DNA of 64,000 nucleotides from Brugia malayi (lineage: Eukaryota; Nematoda; Chromadorea; Rhabditida; Onchocercidae): positions 12,721,221 to 12,785,220 of the forward strand of contig NW_025062479.1 of the NCBI RefSeq assembly GCF_000002995.4. The letters run 5' to 3'. Shown here piece by piece: positions 51,501 through 64,000 of the stretch. Both the position numbers and the translations under genes were made by a program. Within the stretch, counting starts at the first letter, position 1; each line of letters opens with the position of its first letter. A model generated the notes under the pieces. The model saw only the letters and a list, made by a program, of their open reading frames with translations. It had not been told where the DNA came from and searched no databases.

Positions 51501-52948
51501 AATTCAATAGAATAATGAATTCGCTATTCTTTGCTTCCTTTTTCTTCTGGTTTGATATTTATTGCATACAAAGAAGTTTCATCTTTCTTTGCTATTCTTC
51601 TATGAGAGTGGAATAGAAGAGGTAAAATGAGACGAAATAAGTTGGAGCGCCAAATATCCATATTCACAAATACAAATATCCTGGAATACAGATAAACATC
51701 CTTTATCAAATGTATCGTTAATTGATTTATTTCTGCTTTTACAAGAATATATCCACTCTATTACTACTACTGTTCCGGATAAGTGACGATTGAATGAAAA
51801 AAGAATGTCTAAGATATATTCCAATATCATTAGAGGAGGATGGATATTTAAACCAGATGACCTAACAAATCATGAATCCCTTTCCTCATTGCTTCTTATC
51901 ATTTATCATCATAAAGCACAATTTGCAATCTAACCCCAACATAACAGATGCTTCCACTTCCATTTATAATGGTGAATGGATCACACTGGCCTAGACTGCC
52001 TTATAAATGGGTTAAATTTCAGTTAAAAATTTAAAAGCCATGGATAGTAACAAGATCACTTAATAATACATTGAACAAATAAGCCAAATATCAATCCTTC
52101 TTTGAAAACCAATGCTTCGAATCATTAACATCATACCACATGCATCATAAATTGTGAATAGACTTTGATATGAAAAATGTGCAGACACCGCTGCTTCATA
52201 TCACAAACCATAATTACAGATGAACGATGTTATAAGATAGGAACAATAAAAACTAAAACGAATCTTTAGTATGAAATTTCCGAATACACATGGATACTAG
52301 CATTTTCACTTCACAACACCAATTTCCCATAAGCATACACCCAAACTTCATTTAATAAATTTCTCTCAAGCGTAACATTAATTTGAACAAAATATTACAA
52401 ATCAAATGTCTCACATCTACCGATGTCCATCATTCTTCCACCGTACAAAGACTGGAAAGGTTCACAGCAAAAAACAGTCATAATCCTATCAGCAATCTGA
52501 GAAATGTCAACTGCTGTTTACAAATGATCATTGATTGATCCCAATAACTTAACTTTGGTAATAACTTAACATTTAACTTCAATTAACTTGACTTCCTACC
52601 AGTATACAACAAATGTGAAATGCTTGAAACACATAGGCTAATAATCTGTTATAATACAGGAAGCAATGCAAACAATCTAGTGAAAAACAACAGATCCCTA
52701 AGTATTTCCTATAATAATAACATCTACCTTCTTTTTTCCCCGACACTGCCAAAATCTTTTTCATCAAGACTACAGATGATGGAATATAGTACCGTAATTC
52801 CCTTAATGGTATGATGGAGTGGGGTTCCTTTTTTCTCTCTTGGAAACACAGCTCTCTTGCAACTGCAGTACAAATTTTAGTACATGAATGCAAAATAACG
52901 AGAAAGAGAAAGCGCAGCACAAGTAATTCAAACCAACATTACTGTTAA
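48527..52948. other. gene-poor AT-rich region
   Basis: No conserved exon was recognised on either strand over 4.4 kb. Only short chance frames are present. An 11-bp-arm inverted repeat (TAAACTATAAT, 8-nt loop, ATTATAGTTTA) lies at 50380-50409. The region should include the OATP promoter and the TSC22 3' UTR. Confidence 0.5.
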
Positions 52949-55900
52949 TTACTGCAAGTCGGAATCAGTGATACTACCAGTGGCGGAAAGCTGCTTTTGC
53001 TCTATACCAGGTTGTACTTCGGATAGTAAACCAACAGGAGGAACAAAGACTGGAAAAGAAGTTGGACCAACAGAAATTTCAGATGTCATCGCAGGCATCG
53101 ATTGTTTTTGGGTGCCTTGAACTGATACTGACACATTCTGCAACATTATCGACTGCTCAAAAGATAAAAGTATATCAAAATGCTTACACTACCGAAAAAA
53201 TTTATCAGCGTAGATTCCCAGAAATATTTTACTACTCGGTACATTGTTTTCTTCCCCAACGTGATGGGAAATTCAGATTTCATGATGCTTTTGTTAGAGT
53301 AATTCGGTATTCTAAGCAAACGGCATATAAGACTGAATAGTTTGATAATGATTCCATCATGGAACTCATTCGTAAGCCATTAAGTCATAACCAAAATGTC
53401 ACGAAAAAGTTACATCTACTAGATGACTGCATTGTTCCGGTAAAAACATAAAACTCACAGTAAAATAAGTTGTGAACTAGAGATTGTTTATAAATATTTT
53501 GTTGCTTCAAATTTAGGAGAGCAATAAAGAAATTCAATTACTAAACTCTCCCTGGAGATGTTATTAAACACTGGATATAAAGTCAGGAAAACTGAAGTTT
53601 TAGATGGAAGTATATGGCTTGTCTTACAAGTTGGAAAAAGAATTAAAACACAAAGGGAGGAAAAAATGTTTTCATGAGTCATTCAGTAGCACAAAATGAA
53701 CTGATAGATTTAGAACATAAAGAAAAATTTAAACAGCTGCTGTTAAATGAAGTAACATTTCGTAATCTCCAACTATTTGTGTAGTTGCCCGAGCTCTATT
53801 GAAAAGATAACTAACAGAAAAATTATGGAATAAAATCTTTGTCATCTCATTCATACTTTCCGCCACATTTTTTTAACTAGTTTCTTTGAAAAGGATGAAA
53901 AACAAAATGCATAAAATACTTCAGAGTTTTTTTTTTTAAAAAATAAATTTTGTACTTTAGTTTTCTAAACTTTCGCACCCTTTCTTTATCTTTTTCTTGA
54001 GTAATGGCAACCATCTTAGAATCATTCCAATACCGTCAGTTCTCCATATGTTTAAACTGCTTATTAAAAAAAAAAAAAAAAAAAAAAACCTTTTGTTTAA
54101 TAAGTTACAAATTTGAATTTCTAAGCTCGAAGAAAGACCGAGCTTCCTTAGAATTTCTAAATATCCTCAAACTCAAAATCAATAATAGAAATAATCAAAT
54201 TTTACTTTGAAATACGAAAAGCTAGTGCTTCAAATGCTTAAGTATTCAATAAAATCTGATCTATTTACTTTTAAAAATATACAAGATGTAATACTTGAAT
54301 AGAAAGGGGCTGCACAGGATTTGGTGAGACTGCACCGGAGGAAAGCTGCTGCTGTTGTAATTGCAACTGCCTTTGTTGCTGTTGCTGTACAAGTACTGTC
54401 AATGAATTGACTACTTCAACTGGAGCAAATTGTTTCAAAACCTGATTTTGGCTTTCCAACTGCGCAACCTGAAAACAGCAAAATAACACTCCTACGTCTC
54501 AATAAACAAAATCATGAGATAAGTTTAAACTATCCATAAATGATTTTTTCCCTGGTCACAAAATCACAGGGCCAGAGTTTTAAGCAAATCACTATTTACC
54601 TTTGCTTCCAATTCAACAATTGTAGAGCGCAAGATTTCTACTTCCTCGCGGACAGCAAATGTCAGATGGGTTTTGACCAAATCCTGAAAGTATAACAGAA
54701 TATGTAAACTTTTAAAAGACCAGAAAAGAGTAGTAATATTCCTAATAATGGCATACTAATGACTCATGACTTACTAATAATGGATAATGATCTGCTAGAT
54801 TCGATTTTTATTTCTAATGAGCAAACATCAAACATTCATGTTTAATACCAACCGCTTAAATAACGCTGATATTCAAATAACAACTTTGAAATCAGAGATG
54901 ACCTTTCTTTTTTAATCCCAAAAATTTGAGCATTATAATTAAACTTCTCAAAGATCATAGAAAACAACATTAGAAATACTCTTTTAAATTTTAATAATAA
55001 CAATTCTAATGAAGATTCTACCCGCAACCAACACAAATAGAAAAGTCATTTCCTGATTCAAAAAATTTGATCGAAAATTTAGACCGAAGAATAAGCTAAA
55101 AGTAGCCTTAAACAAAAAAACGAGTTCAGCATATAACAAGGTGCTTTCAAACAATAACAATGTATGAATAACTATAAAACTGAAGTGGTGTGGGATTGTG
55201 ATAATAATGAGACTATATGCATATACCTGAAACCATTCTGAAAAAATGGGACAAAGCAAACTAACCATAGCTTGTTCAATTTTATTATCAATAGGTACTA
55301 CATTTTGACCGGTTGTTGATGTACTTGTTGCTGCCCTGTAAGCACACTATTGAGTATTAACATTTTTATCTTAACTCGTTACACTTTAACATAAATTTCA
55401 ATTAAAAACTGTTTAATTATATAAAAACCACGCCTTATTTTCGCAGAAATTTTTCACTTCAAATTCTTTGTCGAATATAAAAATAAGTATGCAGCTAACT
55501 AGGTAGCAAGTCACCGCAAAATTAGGTAATAATCGATTTTTAATTTGAACAGTACTCTCTGGCACATCCTTACTCATTCCTGAGATGAATTCATTCATTT
55601 CAAAAAAGATCTCTGAATGAGTCAAAACGAAAAGATACACCTTATATTTGGAATTAGCATCAATTACAAAGAGAGATAAAAAAAAAAAGAAAAAAAGAAG
55701 AGGAGAGCGAAAAAAGGACACAATGTTCAGCTATAATAAACACGTTATTAAAAAGAGAAGTATCTAGTAAAATGCTCCAGAAGAATAACGAATGATAATG
55801 AAGTGCAAGGAAAAGCAGGGATGTCCCGACCAACTTTTAAATCCTTTATTTTAATAAGGTAACAAAAGTTGAAGTATAAAAAAAGATTTGAAGAACATAC

Positions 55901-57260
55901 TTTTGACTCACTGATAATCACTAACTACATTTTGTACTAATGAATACATCCTGGCCATATTTTTTCAAGTTGATTTCGTAAAAATATAATTAAATGAATT
56001 ATCATAAATAACCAAAAAAAATGCTCGGTAGAGTAATAAAGTAAGCACACCAAATATAATTAATTCAGCCGAAAACTGATTACAATTAGAGTTTCTAATT
56101 TTTGTTTTATTGACTTATTTTAACGTCATCAGGATTACGTCTTAAAACTCTTCAACTATCAATGTCAGATACAAAAACAAATCTCATGGTAGAGTATCAA
56201 GAACGGGGTTTAAAAAAAAAGTAAAGCTGAATTTAAATTGAAATAATATGCAAAATTACAAAAGAACAGTGAAACAGTGAAATAGTGGTATACATCCAAA
56301 ATCGACGTATGTGATTATAATCATGAGATAGAGGTTATACTGACATACCATTCCCTTCACCGTACACACGATATCATGTAGTACTTGGAGTGGCAGTGAT
56401 ATCAGTGATAAACATTTCGTTATCACACTGTCATACCCACTAGGTAAATCCCAATGTAATGGGAATATAACAATCCTTATCTCTTTTTGGCATTGATAGC
56501 AACCCCAATTGTAACACTTAAAGCTTTGCATGAAACAAAGTCAAAATACTAAGAAGTCTAATACATTAGACCAAAAAAATTCGAGAAATTAGCAGCGACT
56601 CGAGAAATTGCCCCGAACTTTGTTCTACAAAGGATAGCAAAAAAGGAAAGCAAACAAGTCATAAAAAGCTGATTAAACTTCAAATTTAATCATAAATCTT
56701 ATTTATCGTAAATCAGATCTTTCCTCCTTGGTTTGTACGAAATCCGAATGGATCAACGACACGAGACTGAACGATGCTTACCTCATAACTTCGACAAAAT
56801 CAAGAAATACAGTTGATGAGCTGGTGGATATTTTAGGATTTGGTTTGTCGGGCATCTCACCGAAACCCAAACTTGACGAAGTAGACGAACTAGACTGCTG
56901 ACTTGTATACAGTGAGGGTGATGTTGGTTGGATCTTAGCGGAACCTCTAGAACTGATCGACGAAATCGATGAAGCACTCCACCGATGTACGGCATTACCC
57001 TGAGCGGTATCCGGCGTAGTTGGTGGGGTAATTAAGGCTCCTGATTGATTATCGAATGTTGTTGCTGTAGCCAAGTTAGTCACTAACATTCCACTCATAC
57101 ACGATGCAATAGTTTGTCGCCGCTGTGCTTTAGAGGTTGACTGACTATAGTTGCAAAGGATCGCCAAACTTGAATCCAAGTCCTTCATCGATACAATGCG
57201 CGCATATTCCATACAACAGGTGGAAGGTGATGTTGGAGGTGAGCTACGCAGAAAAACCAT
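52949..57260 (-). CDS. TSC22D: TSC22-domain protein (bunched/tsct-1 type) with glutamine-rich tail
   Basis: This is a leucine-zipper transcription regulator of the TSC22/bunched family. Minus-strand exons: 57260-56782, 55335-55266, 54683-54600, 54468-54295 and 53137-52949, in agreeing phases. The first is Ser/Thr-rich and disordered (TPPTTPDTAQGN, then SSSSTSSSLGFGEMPDKPNP). The TSC box spans the middle exons: PIDNKIEQAMDLVKTHLTFA, then VREEVEILRSTIVELEAKV, then the zipper AQLESQNQVLKQFAPVEVV. The tail is glutamine-rich (VQQQQQRQLQLQQQQL), and the last exon ends SATGSITDSDLQ. DLVKxHLxFAVREEVExL is diagnostic. The start at 57260 may be one of several, since this family uses alternative promoters and 5' exons, and 6.7 kb of sequence without a recognised gene lies upstream. 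Confidence 0.85.
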
Positions 57261-60200
57261 CTTTATTGTCTTTTGTTCACTTATCGATTAGTTATCAGTA
57301 ACTTCTGGATATTTCCCATAAACCAGAATAACAGGCAACAGATCTGCTAGTGGGAGAAAAACAACATATGATCGATGGTGGATTTTATACCAAACATCCA
57401 CGATCAAAGAAGAAAGAATATGCACTTTTTATCTCAGTAATATTTATTCTTTCTCTCAACTTTCCAGTACCAGCAAATTCACCTTTCCAATAATTAATGT
57501 GCGCTTTGCATGTGTGCACCTTCTGGCAGATGACTGAATGAATAGCGCATCCACGATTGAATGATATTAAGGGTGGAAAAAGAAAAATTCAAAGAGCAAC
57601 AAAAATAAAGACCAAAAATATAAATATAGGCGTTTTTGCTTCCAGCTCTCCTTGCTCTGCAATAGCAAGTCATGAAAAATGCATTTTTCCATCCGAAAAT
57701 TTCTGGAAACTAATCTTCCGCGAACTTTTCCCGAATAATACCGAAACAAGCAACGAATGCTGGTTGACACAATCGTTCAAACTTCTAACTTTCACATCTG
57801 TCAAATAGCATTAACCTATAACATGTAAACAACAAGTAAACTGGTAGGGAAGATGCAATCTATTGGTCAACTGAGACCACAAAGTTCGAATGAATACCAA
57901 AAATAAGTGGATAAAAACAATGAAAATATGATGTCTAACGAGAAATTTTCTCTGGTATTACTACTACAACTGTTTCATTTCAACTTCTAAAAGTATATTA
58001 GATTTAAAAAAAGCTATATTATAAAAGATCAAAATATCCCATCATTATAGAATATAATAATTACAAGAATCAACGATACATATTTGGAATATATACCTGC
58101 TTATTGCAGTTTAACTGTCATGGCATACTGTTTACACACTAGTTATCATGTTAGGAAGAATAAGAGAAAGAGAGGGAGAGAAATTCAAAACTACATACTT
58201 TAATTAATAAATCAACTCAGTCGATTGCAATTATATCCTAACAGATACGTCATTGAAGAATCTCCCACCAAAAATAAGTTGTCTTCCTGCTTGAAAAACT
58301 AGGAAATCATATTTCTGAGAGTGTATCAAGAGGTAAAATGGTACTCCTGATGTACCCGAAGATATCTAACAATAAATTCTAAGACTACCCAGCCATTATA
58401 CTGCAATAAAACTGCAACTGCTCCTGGCAATATTTATAAAAAAAGCTAGCAGCATCCAAACCAATCACCACTTCCTCTCTTCCTTCAGTACTTTTTTCCT
58501 CTCTCTTTTTTGTCTCTACATGAGCACATACATTGAAAAAGTGAGAGGAAAAAGAATGATGCTGATTTCATGGTTTTGGTCTGTTACTGTTGAGATTGCA
58601 CTTCACAATATACAATCAAGTTATCAAAATTTTAGAACAACCTTTTGATAGTTAAAACTATATGAAAATGTTCATAAATCTAACTTTATTTACTCTTTAA
58701 CGGAGCATCATATCAAATCATTTAATGATTACGAAAATTGGGAGCACGAACCGTCTAAAAAAGTTTATTGCAACGATATGAGCATGAAAAGTGGGGAAAA
58801 GGAGCGATGTTTCATAGAGTTTATTTAAACAATATTTCAAAACGTAACTTCACTTCAAATTCACTAAACATTCCAAACAATGCTTTGTCATCCCATATAA
58901 AGGACAACTATACGAGTTATATTTATCTGTGACTAATTCTAATCAAATTCGGCAGTAAGTGAGCTTCACCTTTAGTGAATGTTACCATGCCTCCGAAACA
59001 TAACTATAAACCCAATTATATATATTTAAATAGCATATAGCTATGATAATGCGACACTATCAACACTTTTCATTCAAAAACCACTCCGAATCAAAAGAAA
59101 AAAAAACGATTAAATTGTGTAGAAAACACGAAGAAATGTTGCTTCCCTTTGATTTTATATTAAAATGATATAGAAAAATAATTTTCTAGAATATTTTAGT
59201 AAACTCTAAAACGAGACAAACAGGTCAATAATTTATCATCTGCATTTATGCAAAAATGAAAAAATAATAAATTCGAATAAAAATCCTCTGATCAAAAATT
59301 TCATGGTTCATTCAAAATGCAAAACCAAAATAAACATTAACCAGGCAATCTTCTGAAATTTTAAATGGCTTTTAATTAACATGCTGACTCTAAACATATG
59401 AAATGCAGTAAAAGTTCATATGAAAGCATTTTTAACAAAAATTAAGAAAATCATTTCGTAATGAGTGCTGTCGGAAAAATGTTTGAAAGTTCAAAAATTT
59501 TTAAAATTTAGAAATTATTTGTTACAGAATGCATGAGTGTTACATAAAGGAAATAATTTTTCTCCGCTCCTTTCAAAAAGGAGCACAGAGGTACCATAAA
59601 TTAGTTCAAAAAAGTTTTGTCAAAGTGCTTCGCAAATAGTAATTTCCCATTTTATTGCGAACCAGTAATGGAAAAAATCAAAATACAAAAAGCAGCAACA
59701 TTTAAGGAATGACGCTTACGAAACTAATGTTATTCGTTTTGAAACTATCTTATGTCGTTGTACTTTTGAAAATTTTCAAACATTCTTAGCCATGAGCCAA
59801 GCCAAAGTATTCAGCAAACACTCTGGATGTTTTTAGCACTTCTAAGAAAAACATCGCTTTATTTCTCCAATCTCTTTGCCGAACTGCACTTTTAATTTAT
59901 ACAAACAATCCTAAAAAATTTCCTTTCGAAGTTGATTAGGACATTAAAATTACTTTTCTTTATCAAAAAAGCAAGAGAGGGAAAGTTTACAGAAAAAACA
60001 AATCACGTTATCAGAGGACTATTAAAGCTATTTTTTTCCACTCAGAAACTAAAAAAGATATTTCATCATCAGATGATAATATTTACTGATAAGGGAAAGT
60101 AGAAGCAAAAATTCAATTATTTCCCTATTCTAAAAAAAAAAAAAAAAATAAATAAAGAAGGCAAAAAAGGAAGGGAAGGAGAAACCTTGAAATTATGGAG

Positions 60201-63200
60201 ATAGATTTTTCTTTCAGGCTACACATTACTGAATTCCTCGTACTCACTGGATTGGGATGATAGGTTAATGTCAAAACTAATATATTTTGATTTGTCTCAT
60301 AGAGAGCATACATTAAACTACAAATTATTTTTACAATTCAAATCAGAAGATAAATATCAAGTAGCTGAAACTTATAAAATAGAAGCTATCAAATTTTTCA
60401 AGTTTTCAGAATTATGAAATATCAGAAGAAAAACCTAAACGAAGTTTCTCAAATTTCGACATAACTGTTTTGTGTTTCTCGCCTATCAACCTGGAACAGC
60501 CATTTGACGAAAATAGAAGAGACTACATTACGATGAAAAATAAGCCTTCTGAAGAGAGAAAAATTAATCAGCTTAAGTAAACCACTGAAAGGCTCACTGT
60601 CACACCCTTTCTAAAGGAACCAGCTGTTTCCGGAAGTGAAAGGAATGAAAAAGATCGGTACAATTAGAAAAAGCGTTTCTTTCAACCTTTCCTTCCCATC
60701 AACACTTCTGCAAGAAATAAATGTATCGTGTCACAAATCACTCATCCACTCCGAACAGACAAATCGGTAGCATATGCATATGTGGAATCAGGCGACATCA
60801 CAAAGTGCAAACTGAGAATGCCTGAACCATGAACCACCAAGAAATACGACAAGCACAGAACAGAACTTTCTACAATAAACTCTCAAACTACTATACAAAA
60901 GAATCAAAAGAGAAAAAAGTACTGAAAGGGAAAAACTATTAAGGGTATGATAACATAAATATAATGAGAACTGTGGCAGTATAGTAGTCTTATGACATAT
61001 TCCTTCAAATCATTACTGAGGCAGTAATGGCAAAATGTGAATAATTGAATATTTTCGCCTTTCTTATCTCTGCCCCTAACAAAACAGCCAAATTTTAAGG
61101 TGAAATGTTTGAGAGAGGAAGCAAACTAAAAATATGAATAAGACAAGCAAGCTACTCATGAGTTGCTCATCTCCCACTTCCCTTTTTTGGTAAACGAATC
61201 AAGTTATCATATACAATTCGTTCGTAACACATTTGGGTGATGAAACAACATATAAGCGTATTATAAGTCAAATTTATATGACGAAGTTACCACACAACCC
61301 TCCCATATCTTTCTTTCTTCGATATTCTAGAAATCAATCCAAAAAATGCACAACTAATCGATCGCATTGGTAACAGAACTATCACATCTATTATAAGACA
61401 AAAGAAATAAAAAATGGATAATAAATAGGCAATTTCCACCATAAGATCAATTTTTATATGTCTCTCTATCCAAATCATTATAGTATTTTGGAACATATAG
61501 GTAACGTAATTGGAAGACAAAAAATTTGAAACAAAACAGCAGAAATAATATGCCAGCACATGACCACTTACAAAATGTGACAAGAAAGCATATAATAACT
61601 TAATGTTCCTCGTATAAGGCAACAATATCCTTTCCATCTTCGCTTATAGCTTAAACGTTTCTCAAACGACTGGAAACTAACCACAAAAGAATTGCATACT
61701 TTAACAACCCATTTAGCACTTCCACATACTTCGAAGCCTTTCAGAACCGAAACTTGATAGAAAAGATTTATCTTTCTATATAACATAAATAGCTTTGCCT
61801 TGTAAGAATGAAAAGTCATTGAAGCCAATTTTCAAATAAGGAAGTTGTTTCACTGAGGCTGGCAAAAAGACTTTATTCCTCTTCCAAACCTTTATTTCTT
61901 TATTCAATTTATTTCAAAGTTAATGCCCATAATGTTCCTTCCTCCAAGTCACGTGTCCGATTTACAAAGTTTCTTCACACTGCCGTTTTTTAATTAACAA
62001 TCAATCAGAAAAGCAAACAAGAAAATTAAATTCAAATGTTTTCAATAGGTTTCTATAAATGCATGTATGTCAAACGGCCACTGTTTACCCAGTACATCAA
62101 ACCACTGCTGCCTTTAATCTATGACTAAATTTTAGGCCGATTCATCCCTTCAGCAAGAACATTTAACCAATAATTTTAATAATGATAACATTTAATCTGC
62201 AGTGACAACTGGCACAATTAAATGACTATGTTGGAATCATTATCTGCAAATTTAGCATGATAAGAATAAATAAATTGCAAAAAGTCGATCTTTTATTTAA
62301 GAAAAACCTGAAAACTAAGCTTCACTCCGAAATTAAAATTCATCCGCTTCCTAATTAAAAGAATAAATTAAAGGACCTAAAGAAACTAAAAGAAATAATC
62401 TCGAAGCATAGGATGGTCAATCTAGCAAATCGTAAGTCATACGTTCCTTGTCTCAGAACTAAATCATCATTCACATGCTGAATTCATGCTTTATTTCCAC
62501 TGTAGTTAATCAATCTGAAAAATCGTTGAGGGCATTAAATGGAAAGTTTCTATGATGGTACTCTTTCCGATATCGATGGCTTTATCTAAAAGGTTAATAA
62601 ACAATCACAGAGAAAAAAACCAACTAGGATAACTAGAAAATATGACAGATCGAAGGCTAACAATTCACAATAGTTTAGCTCTACACTCGTTTTCTTTTTT
62701 TTTTTTTTAGTATTTTCTTTCAAACAACGTTAAAATGATCATTTTCAAAATCTGAGAACTTGATCCAAATGAAGATGACTCACACTGATACTCTTTGGAT
62801 ATTTATGATTCAAAATTACGGTAATAATGAATGGTAGATGGAATAAGACGACGAACAAGGCTGGATAACCGGATAAAAAACATGTAAAACGAAAGCTTCT
62901 TCTTGACTTTCAATGATTAAAAAACATACAAATCTGCCCAACAGATAAATAACTTTTAAAACTATTTTTGACATCTAGTTGTGGGAAAGAGCCAAATAGG
63001 TCAAATATTTCAATGGAAAATGAATCAATCAGCTTACCGGAGTGACAACCGTACGATAATTTATGTAAACCAACAACTAGTATACTTTGTTCATCAAAAG
63101 ATAATACTGTCGCTTGCTCTAATAATGACAAATATAATCAGTCCGAAGATATACCAGCGAATGATTCTTGAAAGAACGAAAAAATCAAGAAGCCTAATTA

Positions 63201-64000
63201 AAACGAAAACTTCAATTTACTGAGCAATTACAGCAATGTAGCATCCACTCCATTTATTCAACCAGAATACATTTCATGAAATTCTAGACCGGAAGACAGT
63301 CAGCAAAACAAAAAGTACAAAGAGATTATTTCCTGATAATATTTCCGTACAGTGTAACTAAGAGGGATAAAAAAAAAAATGATTGGGAATAAGAAGCATA
63401 CACCAATAACTATATATATATATATAAAGAAAAAAATGGATCTGACATAAAATTTTGCAAGGAAATGGCTGATGGAACGTTGAACAGTGCTGCAGTGGGT
63501 ATGTATTCATCAATTCATGCAAAACCAGAAATCATATATATGGAAGAAGATAGATGATGGCATGAACGGAAAGGTTGGATGGGATGTGAATGCGACCGTG
63601 CTCAGAACTTTGTTTCCGGTGCATTCACCATACACATACTGTCAACTGTGATGAACTACATCCTCTTTCTCTTCCATTTGTATATCAAAAAAAGTGACAG
63701 CAGTTACCCACTGTAAAAAATCGGAGCTTTACATTACAGTTATCGATTCTTAGTTCAATAATAATCAAAGACAAATATGATTGCTCTTTTTCAATAGCTT
63801 TATTTCGATAATATAGTAAGTTAAACTAAAAGAAGTAATGAACACTATACCAAGAACTCAGGATATCATCTCAGAAATTTCCGATCGATAAGGATTATGG
63901 TTTCTTCACCTCAGATATTATTTCACGTCCAAAATCTAAGCATTGTATTGTCACATGGAACAACCCAAAATGACTCCTATTTCTTAGCAGATAGTGTGGC
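57261..64000. other. gene-free region upstream of the TSC22-domain gene
   Basis: No conserved exon was recognised on either strand. The longest open frames (near 61290-61830 on the minus strand) have no recognisable motif. Simple repeats include poly-A at about 60131-60147 and a short (TA)n at about 63410-63426. The region may hold promoters, enhancers or non-coding first exons of the TSC22-domain gene, or the end of a gene beyond the window. Confidence 0.5.

Noticed and set aside
61287..61828. two overlapping minus-strand open frames of 116 and 86 residues
   Set aside because: No recognisable motif and no splice context; they fit chance open frames in AT-rich DNA.

Overview
The window is nuclear DNA of a nematode, most likely a filarial or related spirurid. 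Genes are cut by short AT-rich introns with TTTCAG-type acceptors, homopolymer and AT tracts fill non-coding DNA, several start codons sit just behind a TTTT(C)AG-like acceptor (spliced-leader style), and each protein recognised is a conserved animal family. No prokaryotic operon, transposase, tRNA, rRNA or CRISPR array was seen. Products were recognised by eye from remembered family sequences. Splice sites were chosen by reading phase and are approximate where stated.

Layout: (1) 1-141, + strand, last exon of a gene resembling the METTL9/DREV methyltransferase. (2) 1234-4506, +, a FAM114A (NOXP20) protein. (3) 5069-12824, +, an ankyrin-repeat calcium-independent phospholipase A2 (PLA2G6-like), followed by a decayed partial copy of its own 3' end (about 14353-14765) and a 41-bp palindrome. 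(4) 14848-16628, -, a DHHC palmitoyltransferase of the ZDHHC24 type. (5) about 17693-17933, -, an unassigned two-helix membrane segment. (6) 18701-20652, -, an ANKRD49 orthologue. (7) 22097-35264, -, a pappalysin (PAPP-A-like) metalloproteinase: signal peptide, LamG, LNR, zinc motif, CCP repeats and a C-terminal LNR. A small PDRG1 gene (28644-29397, +) is nested in one of its introns. (8) 36586-41077, +, ribophorin II (RPN2), a subunit of oligosaccharyltransferase. (9) 42237-48526, -, an organic anion transporter (OATP/SLCO), 14 exons. (10) 52949-57260, -, a TSC22-domain protein with a glutamine-rich tail. The last 6.7 kb has no recognisable gene.

The genes look like unrelated neighbours rather than one pathway. 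Shared themes are lipid and membrane enzymology (iPLA2, DHHC enzyme) and the secretory pathway (RPN2, the secreted pappalysin, the OATP).

The most interesting signal is in the pappalysin. Its exons align almost without gaps to vertebrate PAPP-A as I remember it, and the zinc site is intact. Yet two in-frame stop codons fall exactly where the family has sense codons (TAA at 31807-31809, 13 codons... upstream in the catalytic domain; TAG at 29728-29730), and two or three further places change frame. The outer exons remain open. This looks like a recently broken gene, unless the assembly is wrong or the transcript is unusual. The iPLA2 gene also has splicing oddities: apparent GC-AG introns and a 29-nt GT-AG insert.
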